From NCBI RefSeq assembly GCF_001619615.1, contig NZ_LQQP01000023.1, positions 124,001-188,000 on the forward strand: a stretch of DNA of 64,000 nt. Direction: 5' to 3'. This document shows, piece by piece, positions 25,570 through 35,002 of the stretch. A program made the position numbers and the translations under genes. This DNA is from Microbacterium sp. T32. GTDB lineage: Bacteria > Actinomycetota > Actinomycetes > Actinomycetales > Microbacteriaceae. Position 1 is the first letter of the stretch. Each line of letters begins with the position of its first letter. The notes beneath the pieces were generated by a model, which ran no database searches, had not been told where the DNA came from, and saw nothing but the letters and a program-made list of their open reading frames with translations.

Positions 25570-26766
25570 TCAGCCGAGCAGCGCCACCGTCCGCGCGGTC
25601 AACACGCGCGGGTCGGCGTCCTCCAGCCGCGCGGTCCCGAGGGTCCGCGCGGCGCGCAGCACGAAACGGGCGGCGACCGCGCGCTCGGGCTCGGGCAGGG
25701 TCTGGATGTCGGCGACCTTCGAGAACCCGACGATGCGGCGCACGGCCTTCGCGGCGCCGTAGATCGCGGCATCCGATCGCACGACCGCGAGCGTGTGCTT
25801 CAGGACCTCGTCGCTGTACACGCGCGGGTCGACGCGGTCGGGCCAGCGGCGACGGAACTCCGCCTCGAACGCGTCGACGAGCTCGACGGGCAGCGTCAGC
25901 AGCGTCTCGGCATCCGCAGACCGCCCGAGCACGTGCGCGCGAGCCGCGGCGATCACGAGGTTCGCCCACACGGCACCGAGGTCGAAGCCCGTGGGGCCGT
26001 AGGTGCCGAACTCCGAGTCGAACGCGCGCACCGACTCCCCCTCGGCCCGCACGAACACCGATCCGGTGTGCAGGTCGCCGTGCATCAGGCTCTGCGTGCT
26101 CTCCTGGAACCGCAGCTTCGCCAGGCCGATCTCGCGCACGAACGCCCGGTCGGCGCGCAGCTCGCGCACGTCCTCGTCGTTCGCGGGCAGCCACCCGTTG
26201 TGCTCGTGGTCGACGTACGGCTCGGTGAAGACCAGGTCCTCGGTGATCTCACTCAGCTCGGGGTTCGTCGCGGCGGCGATCGCACGGCGGCGCTCCGGCC
26301 CCGGCGTCCCGAAGGCGCTCGTCGCGAACCCGACGGCCCCCACGTACTCGCCGAGCTGCGCGGCGGCGTAGGTGTGCAGCCGCCCGGCGTTGAGTTCTCC
26401 GCGCCAGACGGCGTGGTCGCTGAGGTCCTCGATCGACAGCGCGAGGTTCTCCGCGTCGAAGCCGTGGAACGCGGGCACGTGCGCCGGATCGATCCGCTCG
26501 TGCACCCCGAGCACGACGGCCTCCCGCGCCACCCGTTCGCGCGTGAGCGGCCAGGACGGATCGACGCGTACGTGCGGCAGCGACTGCTTCACGACGACAC
26601 CGTTGCCTGCGGCATCCTTCACGATGAAGACGAGGTTCAGATTGCCGTCGCCGACCTCGTCGACGGACACGATGGATGCCGGATCCACCGGCCCCGAGAG
26701 GTGCGGGCGTGCGGCGAGGTAGGCGGGGACCGTGGCGACGGTCAGCTGATCGGTGAGGACGGTCAT
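25570..26766 (-). CDS. mtnK: 5-methylthioribose kinase
   Basis: 398 residues, aminoglycoside-phosphotransferase fold and normal length. The glycine-rich loop is GDGNLNLVFIV, the catalytic loop LMHGDLHTGSVFV, and the metal-binding AFDSEFGTYGPTGFDLGAVWANL has the DxE that marks MtnK. It phosphorylates methylthioribose at the 1-hydroxyl. It overlaps the upstream permease gene (ATGA) and is the final gene of an ABC-importer operon, which suggests the imported sugar is its substrate. Confidence 0.93.
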   Translation of the reverse strand: MTVLTDQLTVATVPAYLAARPHLSGPVDPASIVSVDEVGDGNLNLVFIVKDAAGNGVVVKQSLPHVRVDPSWPLTRERVAREAVVLGVHERIDPAHVPAFHGFDAENLALSIEDLSDHAVWRGELNAGRLHTYAAAQLGEYVGAVGFATSAFGTPGPERRRAIAAATNPELSEITEDLVFTEPYVDHEHNGWLPANDEDVRELRADRAFVREIGLAKLRFQESTQSLMHGDLHTGSVFVRAEGESVRAFDSEFGTYGPTGFDLGAVWANLVIAAARAHVLGRSADAETLLTLPVELVDAFEAEFRRRWPDRVDPRVYSDEVLKHTLAVVRSDAAIYGAAKAVRRIVGFSKVADIQTLPEPERAVAARFVLRAARTLGTARLEDADPRVLTARTVALLG

Positions 26767-27809
26767 GATGCGGTGGTGCTCCCGGCGACGATGGTGGTCT
26801 TGCGACGGCGGAACGTGAAGCTGAACAGCAGGGCCACGAGCAGCACGAGGCCCTTCCCGAAGTCCTGGATGTAGTACGGCAGGCCCATCATCGAGAACCC
26901 GGTGACCATCACGGCCACGAGCACCGCGCCGAGCGCCGTGCCCCACGCGTTCGGGCGCCCGATGCCGAGCACCGAGACGCCGACGAGCGCGACGGCCACG
27001 GCATCCAGGAGCAGGCTGTTGCCGGCCGAGACGTCGCCCTGTCCGATGCGGGCGGCGAGGATGAGACCGGCGATGGATGCCAGGATCCCGCAGCCGATGT
27101 ACGCGGCGGCGCGGTAGGCGCGGACGCGCACACCGGCGAGGCGCGCGGCCTCGGGGTTCGAGCCGACAGCGGCGAGCGCGCGACCCCAGCGGGTGCGGTC
27201 GAGGACGAACCACAGCACGACCGTGAGTCCGAGGAAGAGCACCACGGGCACCGAGATCGGGCCGATGAAACCGCGGTCGAACCACACGAAGTCGGGCGTG
27301 AAGCGGCCCGGCGCGGTGCTGCCGTCGTCGAGGGTCATCTGCGACGAGATGGACTTGCCGTCCACGATGATGAGCTTGAGACCGACGACGGTGAACATCG
27401 TCGCGAGCGTCGCCAGCAGGTCGGGGATGCGGGCGAACACGATCAGCGCGGCGTTGATCGCGCCGATCAGGGCACCCGAGAGCAGGACGACGCCGACGGC
27501 GATCCCGCCGACCTGGTTCGCGATCACCATGGTCCACGCGGCGATGGACACCGCGAATCCGGCGTTGGCGCCCACCGACAGGTCGAGTCCGCCGACGGTC
27601 ATCGCGAGGGTCACGCCGAGGCCGGCGATGCCGATCGGGGCGATGTACTTCAGCATCCCGACGAGGTTCTCGGGGGTCGCGAACGCCGGCTGGCTCAGGG
27701 CGAAGAACGCGATCAGCAGGACCGTGACGGCGACGAAGCCCCACTTCGCGATGGCATCCACGATCCGGGAGCCGACGCTCACCCGCGCGGGGACGAGAGC
27801 GGTGGTCAT
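26763..27809 (-). CDS. ABC transporter permease, probable methylthioribose importer
   Basis: 348 residues, BPD_transp_2 (CUT2 class), with the signature GVTLAMTVGGLDLSVGANAGF and a later VGVSVLGIGRPNAWGTALGA. Only one permease is present, so the channel is probably a homodimer. ATG 27809 overlaps the ATPase stop; the longer frame upstream is shadow. Co-translation with mtnK is the reason to propose methylthioribose as substrate. Confidence 0.85.
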   Translation of the reverse strand: MTTALVPARVSVGSRIVDAIAKWGFVAVTVLLIAFFALSQPAFATPENLVGMLKYIAPIGIAGLGVTLAMTVGGLDLSVGANAGFAVSIAAWTMVIANQVGGIAVGVVLLSGALIGAINAALIVFARIPDLLATLATMFTVVGLKLIIVDGKSISSQMTLDDGSTAPGRFTPDFVWFDRGFIGPISVPVVLFLGLTVVLWFVLDRTRWGRALAAVGSNPEAARLAGVRVRAYRAAAYIGCGILASIAGLILAARIGQGDVSAGNSLLLDAVAVALVGVSVLGIGRPNAWGTALGAVLVAVMVTGFSMMGLPYYIQDFGKGLVLLVALLFSFTFRRRKTTIVAGSTTAS

Positions 27810-29365
27810 GCGGTTTCCTTCCGGTGGCCGGGGTCGTCGAGGAGAGCGGCGACGATGCGCGCGCGGTCGAGCACTCCGGCGGGGGTGTCCAGAGCGATGC
27901 GCCCCGAGACGAGGACGACGATGCGGTCGGCGACGTCGAGGATCTCGTCGACGTCGCTGGAGAGCACGATCACGGCCGCGCCCTCGGCCGCGCGGTCGCG
28001 GGCGGCGTCGCCGATGCGGCGGCGGGCGCCGATGTCGACGCCGCGGAAGGGCTCGTCGAGCACCGCGAGCCGCGGCCCGGTGCGCAGCCACCGCCCCACG
28101 ACGACCTTCTGCTGGTTGCCGCCGGAGAGGTCGTCGACGCGCGTGTCGGCGGACGGCGCGACGACGCCGTACGCGTCGATCACGTCGTCGGCGGCCGCGC
28201 GTTCGCGGCCCGGCGACACGACGCCCCAGCGCGAGATCTGTCGCAGCACCGGGAGTCCGACGGTCCGGCCGATCGACCAGCCGGGCTGGATGCCCTGCCG
28301 CTGGCGATCCTCGGGCACGAGCACGACGCCCGCGTCCTTCGCCGCGGCGGGCGAGGAGGGTCGGTACGGTGCGCCGTCCAGCCGCAGCCGCGCGTCACCG
28401 TCGACACGGACGCCCGCGATGAGTTCGGCGAGTTCGGTCTTCCCGGCCCCCAGCAGACCCAGGATGCCGGTCACCTGGCCCGCGGCCACCTCGAGGGTGA
28501 GCGGCTCGCTGCCGGGCAGCAGCACGGCGCCGTCGACCTCGAGGACCTGCGCGCCCGGGGGGAGCGGCTCGGTGACGTGCTGCTGCAGCTCGGTGGGGAC
28601 GCCGAGCATCGCCTCGAGCGCGGCGGTCCAGTCGAACGGGCGCCCCGACTCGAGCTCGAGTCGACCGTCGCGCAGGACGACGATGCGATCGGCCAGCCGC
28701 TCGATCTCGCCGAAGCGGTGGCTGACGAACAGGATCGACAGGCCCTCGTCGCGCAGCACCCGCAGCACGGCGAACAGGCGGTCCGCCTCCGCCGCGGTGA
28801 GCGCCGACGTGGGCTCGTCGAGGATGAGCAGGCGCGGCGTCGAGCGCAGGGCGCGGGCGAGCACGAGCAGTTGCGCATCGGAGGTGCCGAGGCGCGCGGC
28901 ATCCGCTCTCAAGACCTCGTCGGACCACGACAGGCCGAGCCGCTCGAGCGCCGCGCGAGCGACCCGTTCCGCCTCCGCCCGGCGCACGAGGCGGTGCCCC
29001 CCGGTCGCGAGGTCGGTGAGCGCGAGGTTGTCGGCGACGCTCAGTCCGGGCACGATGCCGTCGGCGATCCGCTGGTGGACGGTCTCGATGCCGGCGCGGC
29101 GGGCGCGGGCGGGTGAGGTGAGCCGCTGCGCCGACCCCTCGACCGCGATCTCCCCCGTGTACGCCGCGTTGGCGCCGGAGATCGCGCCGATGAGCGTCGA
29201 CTTCCCCGCGCCGTTGGTCCCGAGGAGCGCCGTGATGCTCCCCGGGTACAGGTCGAGCGAGACGTCGCGGAGCACCTGGTTGGTGCCGAACCGCACGCCG
29301 ACGCCGCTCAGGCGGACGACGGGGGCGTCGTTCACCTGAGCGGCGTGCGAGAGCGGAAAGGTCAT
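27806..29365 (-). CDS. Two-domain ABC transporter ATPase, probable methylthioribose importer
   Basis: 519 residues. Walker A of domain 1 is GTNGAGKST (about 51-59) with Walker B LLILDEPTSA. Domain 2 has the degenerate GLLGAGKTELAELIAG and signature [14 protein letters not shown]. Domain 1 lacks a canonical LSGGQ: the region reads LGTSDAQLLVLARAL, a shift also seen in some RbsA-type ATPases. It overlaps the receptor gene upstream and the permease gene downstream by 4 bases each. Confidence 0.87.
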   Translation of the reverse strand: MTFPLSHAAQVNDAPVVRLSGVGVRFGTNQVLRDVSLDLYPGSITALLGTNGAGKSTLIGAISGANAAYTGEIAVEGSAQRLTSPARARRAGIETVHQRIADGIVPGLSVADNLALTDLATGGHRLVRRAEAERVARAALERLGLSWSDEVLRADAARLGTSDAQLLVLARALRSTPRLLILDEPTSALTAAEADRLFAVLRVLRDEGLSILFVSHRFGEIERLADRIVVLRDGRLELESGRPFDWTAALEAMLGVPTELQQHVTEPLPPGAQVLEVDGAVLLPGSEPLTLEVAAGQVTGILGLLGAGKTELAELIAGVRVDGDARLRLDGAPYRPSSPAAAKDAGVVLVPEDRQRQGIQPGWSIGRTVGLPVLRQISRWGVVSPGRERAAADDVIDAYGVVAPSADTRVDDLSGGNQQKVVVGRWLRTGPRLAVLDEPFRGVDIGARRRIGDAARDRAAEGAAVIVLSSDVDEILDVADRIVVLVSGRIALDTPAGVLDRARIVAALLDDPGHRKETA

Positions 29366-30456
29366 CCGGAGACGGCCGGCAGCCAGTCGGCGACCACCGT
29401 GTCGTTCAGGAGCAGCGACGGCTCGGCCTCGCGCAGCTGGGCGACGTTGGTGATGCCCTTCTCGATCAGGAAGTCGCGCGTGATGGTCACGGCGGGGAAC
29501 TGGACGGTGTCCTCGGTGAGCTGGCCGGCCAGCTTCAGCGCGAGAGCACGCACGACACCGGCGCCCACGGCCGAGGGGTCGGTCGCGCTCGTGGCGACCC
29601 ACGGGCTGCCGTCGGCGGTCATGACCTCGATGTCGGCGTTGGAGATGTCGATGCCGTAGACCTTGACCTTGTCCTGCAGGTTGTTCTGCTCGACGGCCTG
29701 GACGACGCCCTTCGTGATCTCGTCGTACGGGGCGAAGATCGCCTGCACACCCGGGTTGGCCTTGAGGGCGGCGTCGACGAGCGGGATGTTGTCGGTCGCG
29801 GTCGACTCGGTCACCTTGCCGGTGAAGAAGAGCTGGTCGAGGCCGTTCTTCGCGATGACCTCGTCCCACACCTTCTTGCGGCGGTCGAGCGGGGCGAAGC
29901 CCTCGGCGCTGACGAGGCCGACCTTGGCACCCTGGCCGTTGTCCTTCACGAGCTGGTCGAGGACGCCCTGCGCCATCGAGGCATCCGACTGCGAGGTCAC
30001 GACGACACCGGTGGAGTCCTTGAGCGCGAGGTCGTAGACGATGACCGGGATGCCGGCATCCACCGCCGCATGCACGCGCGGCTCGATCGTGTCGGTCTGG
30101 CCGTGGTCGACGATGATCGCGTCGGGCTTCGCGGCGATGGCCTGCTCGAGGTCGGACGCCTGCTTGGCGTTGTCGTTGCGCGCGTCGAAGACCGTGAGGT
30201 CGATGTTGACCGCGGCGGCCTGCGCCTTCGCGCCGGCCGTCCACGCGGTGAAGAAGTCACCCGCGCCGGACTGCTGGACGAGGGCGACCTTCAGCGGCGC
30301 GCCGTCGAACGGCGCCGGGAGGTTCTCGGCCTTCTGGACGGGGGCGGACGAAGCGGCGGGCGCGGCGGTGTTCTGCTGAGCGCAACCGGTCAGGGCGATC
30401 GCGGCGATGCCGGCGGTGGCGACGAGCGTCGCCCAGCGGTGGGAACGAACGGACAC
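29362..30456 (-). CDS. Substrate-binding lipoprotein, probable methylthioribose importer
   Basis: 364 residues. A lipoprotein signal ends in IALTGC (Cys about 23), followed by a Peripla_BP_4 sugar-binding domain (LKVALVQQSGAGDFFTAWTAG, DAIIVDHGQTDTIEP, IPVIVYDLAL). The GTG at 30456, with GAAGGGGA upstream, is the start; the longer frame overlaps mtnD and is not real. It is first in the operon receptor-ATPase-permease-mtnK. Ribose-like ligand binding is expected of the family; methylthioribose is inferred from mtnK. Confidence 0.85.
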   Translation of the reverse strand: MSVRSHRWATLVATAGIAAIALTGCAQQNTAAPAASSAPVQKAENLPAPFDGAPLKVALVQQSGAGDFFTAWTAGAKAQAAAVNIDLTVFDARNDNAKQASDLEQAIAAKPDAIIVDHGQTDTIEPRVHAAVDAGIPVIVYDLALKDSTGVVVTSQSDASMAQGVLDQLVKDNGQGAKVGLVSAEGFAPLDRRKKVWDEVIAKNGLDQLFFTGKVTESTATDNIPLVDAALKANPGVQAIFAPYDEITKGVVQAVEQNNLQDKVKVYGIDISNADIEVMTADGSPWVATSATDPSAVGAGVVRALALKLAGQLTEDTVQFPAVTITRDFLIEKGITNVAQLREAEPSLLLNDTVVADWLPAVSG

Positions 30457-30663
30457 GGGGGTCCCCTTCGGAGGAGGTCGGGTGCGGGAAGCCGCGGCGG
30501 GTGCTGTGGGGCGGCGGCCGTCGAGCAGTAAATCAGCGGGCGCTGTGCGGAGCCGTCCGAGGTTGCGGTTTGTTACGGGTCGCGGCGGCGGGAACGCCCC
30601 GGACCCTCCCCGGGGGCGAGACAATCGACACGTCCCGACCGTATCCGTCCGAGAGGAGGAGCC

Positions 30664-31245
30664 ATGACGCTCCTGACCGTCTGGAAAGAGACCGACCCGA
30701 CCAGCCCCGTCCTCGAGACGACCGACGAGGACGAGATCCGCGCGGCCCTCGCCGAGCTCGGCGCCCGCTTCTCCCGGTGGGACGTGCACGAGATCGCCTC
30801 CGACGCCGCCCTCGACGACGTGCTCGCGCTCTACGCCGAGCAGGTCGAGAAGGTGAAGCAGGACGAGGGCTACACCCTCGTCGACATCGTGGGCCTCTCC
30901 CCCGCGCAGGACAACTACGACGAGGTCAAGGGCGCCTCGCGCGAGCGCTTCCTGTCCGAGCACCGCCACGACGACGACGAGGACCGCTTCTTCGCGAAGG
31001 GCGCCGGCGTCTTCTACCTGCACGTGAACGAGAAGGTCCACGCGCTCTACTGCGAGGCGGGCGACCTCGTCTCGGTCCCGGCGAACACTACGCACTGGTT
31101 CGACATGGGCACGAACCCCGAGTTCGTCAGCATCCGGTTCTTCCACGACGACGACGGCTGGGTCGGCCACTTCACGGGCAACCCCATCGCCGAGTCGTTC
31201 GCGACGTTCGACGAACTGCATGCGCGCCGCGCTCAGCTCGCCTGA
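30664..31245 (+). CDS. mtnD: Acireductone dioxygenase
   Basis: 193 residues, cupin fold. The metal ligands HRHDDDEDRFF (two His and a Glu) and the later His in NTTHWFDMG are all present. It oxidises acireductone to the keto-acid precursor of methionine plus formate. A strong GAGGAGG sequence lies just upstream of the ATG. It is divergent from the importer operon and 5 kb from mtnA-C-B, so salvage genes are spread over two plus-strand units and one minus-strand unit. The 207-base gap shared with the importer holds no recognisable riboswitch. Confidence 0.93.
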   Translation: MTLLTVWKETDPTSPVLETTDEDEIRAALAELGARFSRWDVHEIASDAALDDVLALYAEQVEKVKQDEGYTLVDIVGLSPAQDNYDEVKGASRERFLSEHRHDDDEDRFFAKGAGVFYLHVNEKVHALYCEAGDLVSVPANTTHWFDMGTNPEFVSIRFFHDDDGWVGHFTGNPIAESFATFDELHARRAQLA

Positions 31246-31255
31246 CGCCGCTTCT

Positions 31256-31320
31256 TCGCAGAAACGCCCCTTTCTCGCAGATTCCCCCGGGAATCCTGCG
31301 AGAAAGGGGCGTTTCTGCGA
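31256..31320. repeat. Long perfect inverted repeat between mtnD and the GH51 gene
   Basis: Perfect 25-base arms (31256-31280 and 31296-31320) containing GCAGAAACGCCCC and TTTCTCGCAG, continued inward by ATTCCC/GGGAAT with one bulge, for a stem of about 31 pairs. It fills the gap between two convergent genes. It is probably a bidirectional terminator and shares the word GCAGAAACGC with the 25.5-kb element. Confidence 0.9.
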
Positions 31321-31323
31321 GTT

Positions 31324-32844
31324 TCAGCCCACGCGGCGCAGCGCGAGCGCGGCCCACGCGATCGGCGGGAGCGTCACGTGCAGGATGCCGTCCTCGATCC
31401 GCGCCCCCTCGAGCACACCCGGCTGCACGCGGTCGGGGTGCTCGAGCGTGTTGCTCGCGTACGGATCGTCGTCGTGCAGCAGGTGCGTCTCGACGAGCTC
31501 GACGTTCCCGAAGCCCGTGACGTCGATCGCGACCTCGACGGGCTGCTGCCGCCCGCGGTGGACGAGGAAGACCGCGGCCTCGCCCGTCTCGGCGTCGTGG
31601 GTGGCGACGGCATCCACCGCCGGGACCGTGCCGTGCTTCGCCGTGTCGATCGTGCCCGCCTCGATCTGTACGCGCAGCGCCTCACCCCGCGCGAGACGGG
31701 ACGTGATCGAGAACGGGTAGAACGTCGTCTGCCGCCAGGCGGGCCCGCCGGGCTCCGTCATGATCGGCGCGATCACGTTCACCAGCTGAGCGAGGGACGC
31801 GGATGCCACCCGGTCGGCGTGCGCGAGCAGCGAGATCATGAGACTGCCGAAGACCACGGCATCCACCGCCGAGTACACGTCCTCGAGCAGGCGCGGCGCG
31901 ACGGGCCAGTTGTCGATGCCGCTGAGCTGATCCACGTCGTGGAAGCGCGTCTGGTACCAGATGTTCCACTCGTCGAACGAGATGTCGATCTTCTTGTCGC
32001 TGCCGCGCACCGCGCCGACGTGGTCGGCGGTCGCGACGACGGCCTCGATGAACCGGTCGGTGTCGACCGACGACGCGAGGAACGAGTCGATGTCGCCGTC
32101 GTGCTCCTGGTAGTAGGCGTGGCACGAGATCATGTCGACCTCGTCGTACGTGTGCGTGAGCACGACGCGCTCCCATTCGCCGAACGTCGGCATCTGGGCG
32201 CCGGAGGACCCGCACACCACGAGCTCGATGGTCGGATCGAGCTGGCGCATGCCCTTGGCCGTTCGCGCCGCGATCTTGCCGTAGTCGTCGGCGGAGCGGT
32301 GGCCCAGCTGCCAGGGTCCGTCCATCTCATTCCCGAGGCACCACACGCGCACGTCGAACGGCGCCTCGCGGCCGTTGTCGATCCGCTGCTGCGACAGGGC
32401 GGTCCCGCCGGGGAGGTTGCTGTACTCCAGGAGGTCGATGGCCTCGAGCGTCCCGCGCGTGCCGAGGTTCACCGCGAGCATCAGCTCGCTGCCCGCCTTC
32501 TCGAGCCAATCGGAGAACTCGTGCAGCCCGACCTCGTTCGTCTCGGTGGAGTGCCACGCCAGGTCGAGGCGACGAGGACGCTTCTCGCGCGGGCCGACAC
32601 TGTCTTCCCAGCGGAAGCCCGACACGAAGTTGCCACCGGGGTAGCGGATCATCGACACGCCCAGCTCGCGCACGAGCTCGAGCACGTCGCGACGGAACCC
32701 CTGCTCGTCGGCCTCGGGGTGGCCGGGTTCGTAGATGCCGTCGTAGACGTGGCGTCCCAGGTGCTCGACGAAGCCGCCGAAGAGGCGGCGCCGCACGGCC
32801 CCGATGGGGAAGCGGGGGTCGACGGTCAGGCGGGCGGTGGTCAT
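31324..32844 (-). CDS. Alpha-L-arabinofuranosidase, GH51, intracellular
   Basis: 506 residues with no signal peptide, the normal size of bacterial GH51. The acid/base Glu173 is in VWCLGNEMDGPWQ, the nucleophile Glu292 in ISFDEWNIWY, and the RYPGGNFVSG motif is typical. It removes arabinofuranose from imported arabino-oligosaccharides. It is the last gene of the transporter operon and overlaps the GH1-like gene by ATGA. Confidence 0.93.
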   Translation of the reverse strand: MTTARLTVDPRFPIGAVRRRLFGGFVEHLGRHVYDGIYEPGHPEADEQGFRRDVLELVRELGVSMIRYPGGNFVSGFRWEDSVGPREKRPRRLDLAWHSTETNEVGLHEFSDWLEKAGSELMLAVNLGTRGTLEAIDLLEYSNLPGGTALSQQRIDNGREAPFDVRVWCLGNEMDGPWQLGHRSADDYGKIAARTAKGMRQLDPTIELVVCGSSGAQMPTFGEWERVVLTHTYDEVDMISCHAYYQEHDGDIDSFLASSVDTDRFIEAVVATADHVGAVRGSDKKIDISFDEWNIWYQTRFHDVDQLSGIDNWPVAPRLLEDVYSAVDAVVFGSLMISLLAHADRVASASLAQLVNVIAPIMTEPGGPAWRQTTFYPFSITSRLARGEALRVQIEAGTIDTAKHGTVPAVDAVATHDAETGEAAVFLVHRGRQQPVEVAIDVTGFGNVELVETHLLHDDDPYASNTLEHPDRVQPGVLEGARIEDGILHVTLPPIAWAALALRRVG

Positions 32845-34112
32845 CGTGCTCCTCGGGATGCGTGTGCGGCGAATCGGTCGGCCACCGGGTTACGCCGGCG
32901 CGCCAGGGTGGTCGGGGTCTCCACGAGGTCGTGGAGGCCCATGGTCAGAAGGTGAGCGGAGCGGGGGAGATCGCTGTGGCGATAGGTCCACTCGTACATG
33001 TCGAACAGCGGCCACCACGTGTATCCGACGACGTCGACACCGTCGGCGCGGAGACCCTCGACGGCGGCGACCGAGGCATCCAGCCACGCCAGGCGCGTGG
33101 GGACGTCGTCGGTGACGCAGGTCTCGGCGAGCATGACCGGAGCGCCGTAGCGCTCCGCGTACGTGCGCAGCATCTCGACCATTCCGTCGGTGCCGTCGTC
33201 GCGCGTGGGGCGCGGGTCGGCGAAGCCGCCTCCGTGATGGATGCCGGCTTCGAACAGCTCCGTCGAGTGACGCGGGTAGTAGTTCACGCCCATGACGTCG
33301 GGCTGTACCGCGTTGTCGCGGAACCACGCGAGCTGTACGTCGTCGACGCCGTTGGCCCGCAGGAGCGGGAGCAGCGGATGCCCCTCGGTCACGTGTCCCG
33401 TGACGAGATCCTCGACGAGGAAGGCCTGATGCGCGTAGCGGTGCGCGGTCTCGCGGTGCTCGGGAGCGTCGACGTCGCCGGCGTACCGCATCGAGGCGTC
33501 GACGTGCACGAAGGTCGCCGCGCCGCCGAGCACGTCGGCGACGGCGCGCTGCGTGCCCACGAACCCGCGCGCGATCGCGGTCGCGATCTCGACGAGACCG
33601 GCGGGTCCCGAGCGGTACGGCGGCCAGTACGCGTACTCGCCGCTGAACAGGGAGTGCAGCATCGGCTCGTTGACGGGGGTGTAGTCCGTGGCGAGCCCGC
33701 GGTAGCGCTCGGCGGCGCGGGCGGCGTACTCGGCGACGAACGCCGCGTAGTCGGGGTGGGCGAACTCCCCCTCGATCCACGTCGGCGTGCCGTAGTGCAG
33801 CAGGTCGACGATCGGGCGGAGGCCGCGCTCGGCGAAGCCCTCGAGCACGCGGTCGGTCCAGGACCAGTCCCACCGGCCGCGCTCGGGCGACACCACGTGC
33901 CACGGAATCCCCCAGCGCAGGAACTCGGCATCCACCGAGACGGCCAGGTCGAGGTCGTGCGCCCACTGGGTGTAGTGCTCGGTGAGCGCGTATTCGTCGA
34001 TCGCGCGCTCCCCCGGCCGCTCCTGCGGCACGAAGGTGTTCTCGATCCCCGCACCGAAGTGCAGGCGACCGTCGCGGTACCAGGGCGTGTTCGGCATCCG
34101 TTCCTCGCTCAT
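32841..34112 (-). CDS. Clan GH-A glycoside hydrolase, GH1-like
   Basis: 423 residues, cytoplasmic. The acid/base Glu149 is in YTPVNEPMLHS and the probable nucleophile Glu330 in PVMLAETCVTD. The latter replaces the ITENG motif of classical GH1, so it belongs to a divergent branch. A beta-glucosidase/galactosidase-like action on oligosaccharide side chains is plausible. The ATG at 34112 overlaps the permease stop; upstream frame is shadow. It is co-translated with GH51 and the permeases. Confidence 0.78.
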   Translation of the reverse strand: MSEERMPNTPWYRDGRLHFGAGIENTFVPQERPGERAIDEYALTEHYTQWAHDLDLAVSVDAEFLRWGIPWHVVSPERGRWDWSWTDRVLEGFAERGLRPIVDLLHYGTPTWIEGEFAHPDYAAFVAEYAARAAERYRGLATDYTPVNEPMLHSLFSGEYAYWPPYRSGPAGLVEIATAIARGFVGTQRAVADVLGGAATFVHVDASMRYAGDVDAPEHRETAHRYAHQAFLVEDLVTGHVTEGHPLLPLLRANGVDDVQLAWFRDNAVQPDVMGVNYYPRHSTELFEAGIHHGGGFADPRPTRDDGTDGMVEMLRTYAERYGAPVMLAETCVTDDVPTRLAWLDASVAAVEGLRADGVDVVGYTWWPLFDMYEWTYRHSDLPRSAHLLTMGLHDLVETPTTLARRRNPVADRFAAHASRGAR

Positions 34113-35002
34113 TTCAGGCCCGACGTTCCGACGCTGTCGACGAACCGTCTCTGGATCAGCAAGAAGAGGATCGCGAGCGGCAGCAGGGCGATCAGGGAGC
34201 CCGCCATCATCACGCCCTGCGGGATGATCCCGCCCGGTCCAGTCAGCAGCGTGAGACCGGATGTCACCGTGCCCATCTCGGACTGCGTGGTGAACACGAG
34301 CGGCCACAGCAGGTCGTTCCAGTTGTTGACGAACGTGAAGATCCCGAGGGTGAGCAGGGCCGGCACGGCGTTGGGCAGCACGATGCTGCGGAAGATGCGG
34401 AACTCGCTCGCGCCGTCGATCCGCGCCGCGTTGTCGAGATCGCGCGGGAGCGAAAGGAAGAACTGGCGGAGGAAGAAGATGCCGAACGCGTCGGCCGCGC
34501 GGGGGGCGATCAGCCCGGCGTACGTGTTCACCCAGCCGAGGTCGGACACCAACTGGTAGATCGGGATGAGCGTCGCCTGGAACGGGATCATCAGGCTCGC
34601 GATGATCGCGATGAGCAGCACGCGGCTGCCCCGGAAGTCCAGCCGCGCCAGCGCGTACGCCGCCAGGGAGTCGAACACGAGCGCGAAGGCCGTGACGCCG
34701 CCGGCGAAGACGAAGCTGTTGAGGATCAGCCGGGCGAACGGCAGGTCGGTGAAGATGCGCGCGAAGTTGTCGAGCGTCCACTGTCCCGGGAGCAGCGTCG
34801 GCGGGTACGCGTTCACCTCGGCGATCGGTTTGAACGCGGTGAACAGGATGATGAGGATCGGCAGCATCAGGACCAGCGTCGCGATCCCGACCACCACGAA
34901 CAGAACGACCGACACGAGGGTACGGCGGCGGGCCTGGGGCGAACGGCGGCGGATCGGACGGGCGGATGCCGTGGCGGCGGGCGCGGAGGCGAGGGCGGTC
35001 AT
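34109..35002 (-). CDS. Carbohydrate ABC transporter permease (CUT1, MalG type)
   Basis: 297 residues with about six membrane segments. The EAA-loop motif is DNAARIDGASEFRIFRSIVLPNAVPAL. It forms the channel with the next permease for import of an oligosaccharide. Starts overlap on both sides (ATGA). Confidence 0.88.
   Translation of the reverse strand: MTALASAPAATASARPIRRRSPQARRRTLVSVVLFVVVGIATLVLMLPILIILFTAFKPIAEVNAYPPTLLPGQWTLDNFARIFTDLPFARLILNSFVFAGGVTAFALVFDSLAAYALARLDFRGSRVLLIAIIASLMIPFQATLIPIYQLVSDLGWVNTYAGLIAPRAADAFGIFFLRQFFLSLPRDLDNAARIDGASEFRIFRSIVLPNAVPALLTLGIFTFVNNWNDLLWPLVFTTQSEMGTVTSGLTLLTGPGGIIPQGVMMAGSLIALLPLAILFLLIQRRFVDSVGTSGLK

Noticed and set aside
26767..27744. N-terminal extension of mtnK of about 326 residues
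   Set aside because: The extension is Arg-rich shadow of the permease gene; ATG 26766 gives the exact family start and an ATGA overlap.
30457..30663. S-adenosylmethionine riboswitch or other methionine-linked leader before mtnD or the importer
   Set aside because: No conserved riboswitch core could be found by eye; only a strong ribosome binding site before mtnD.
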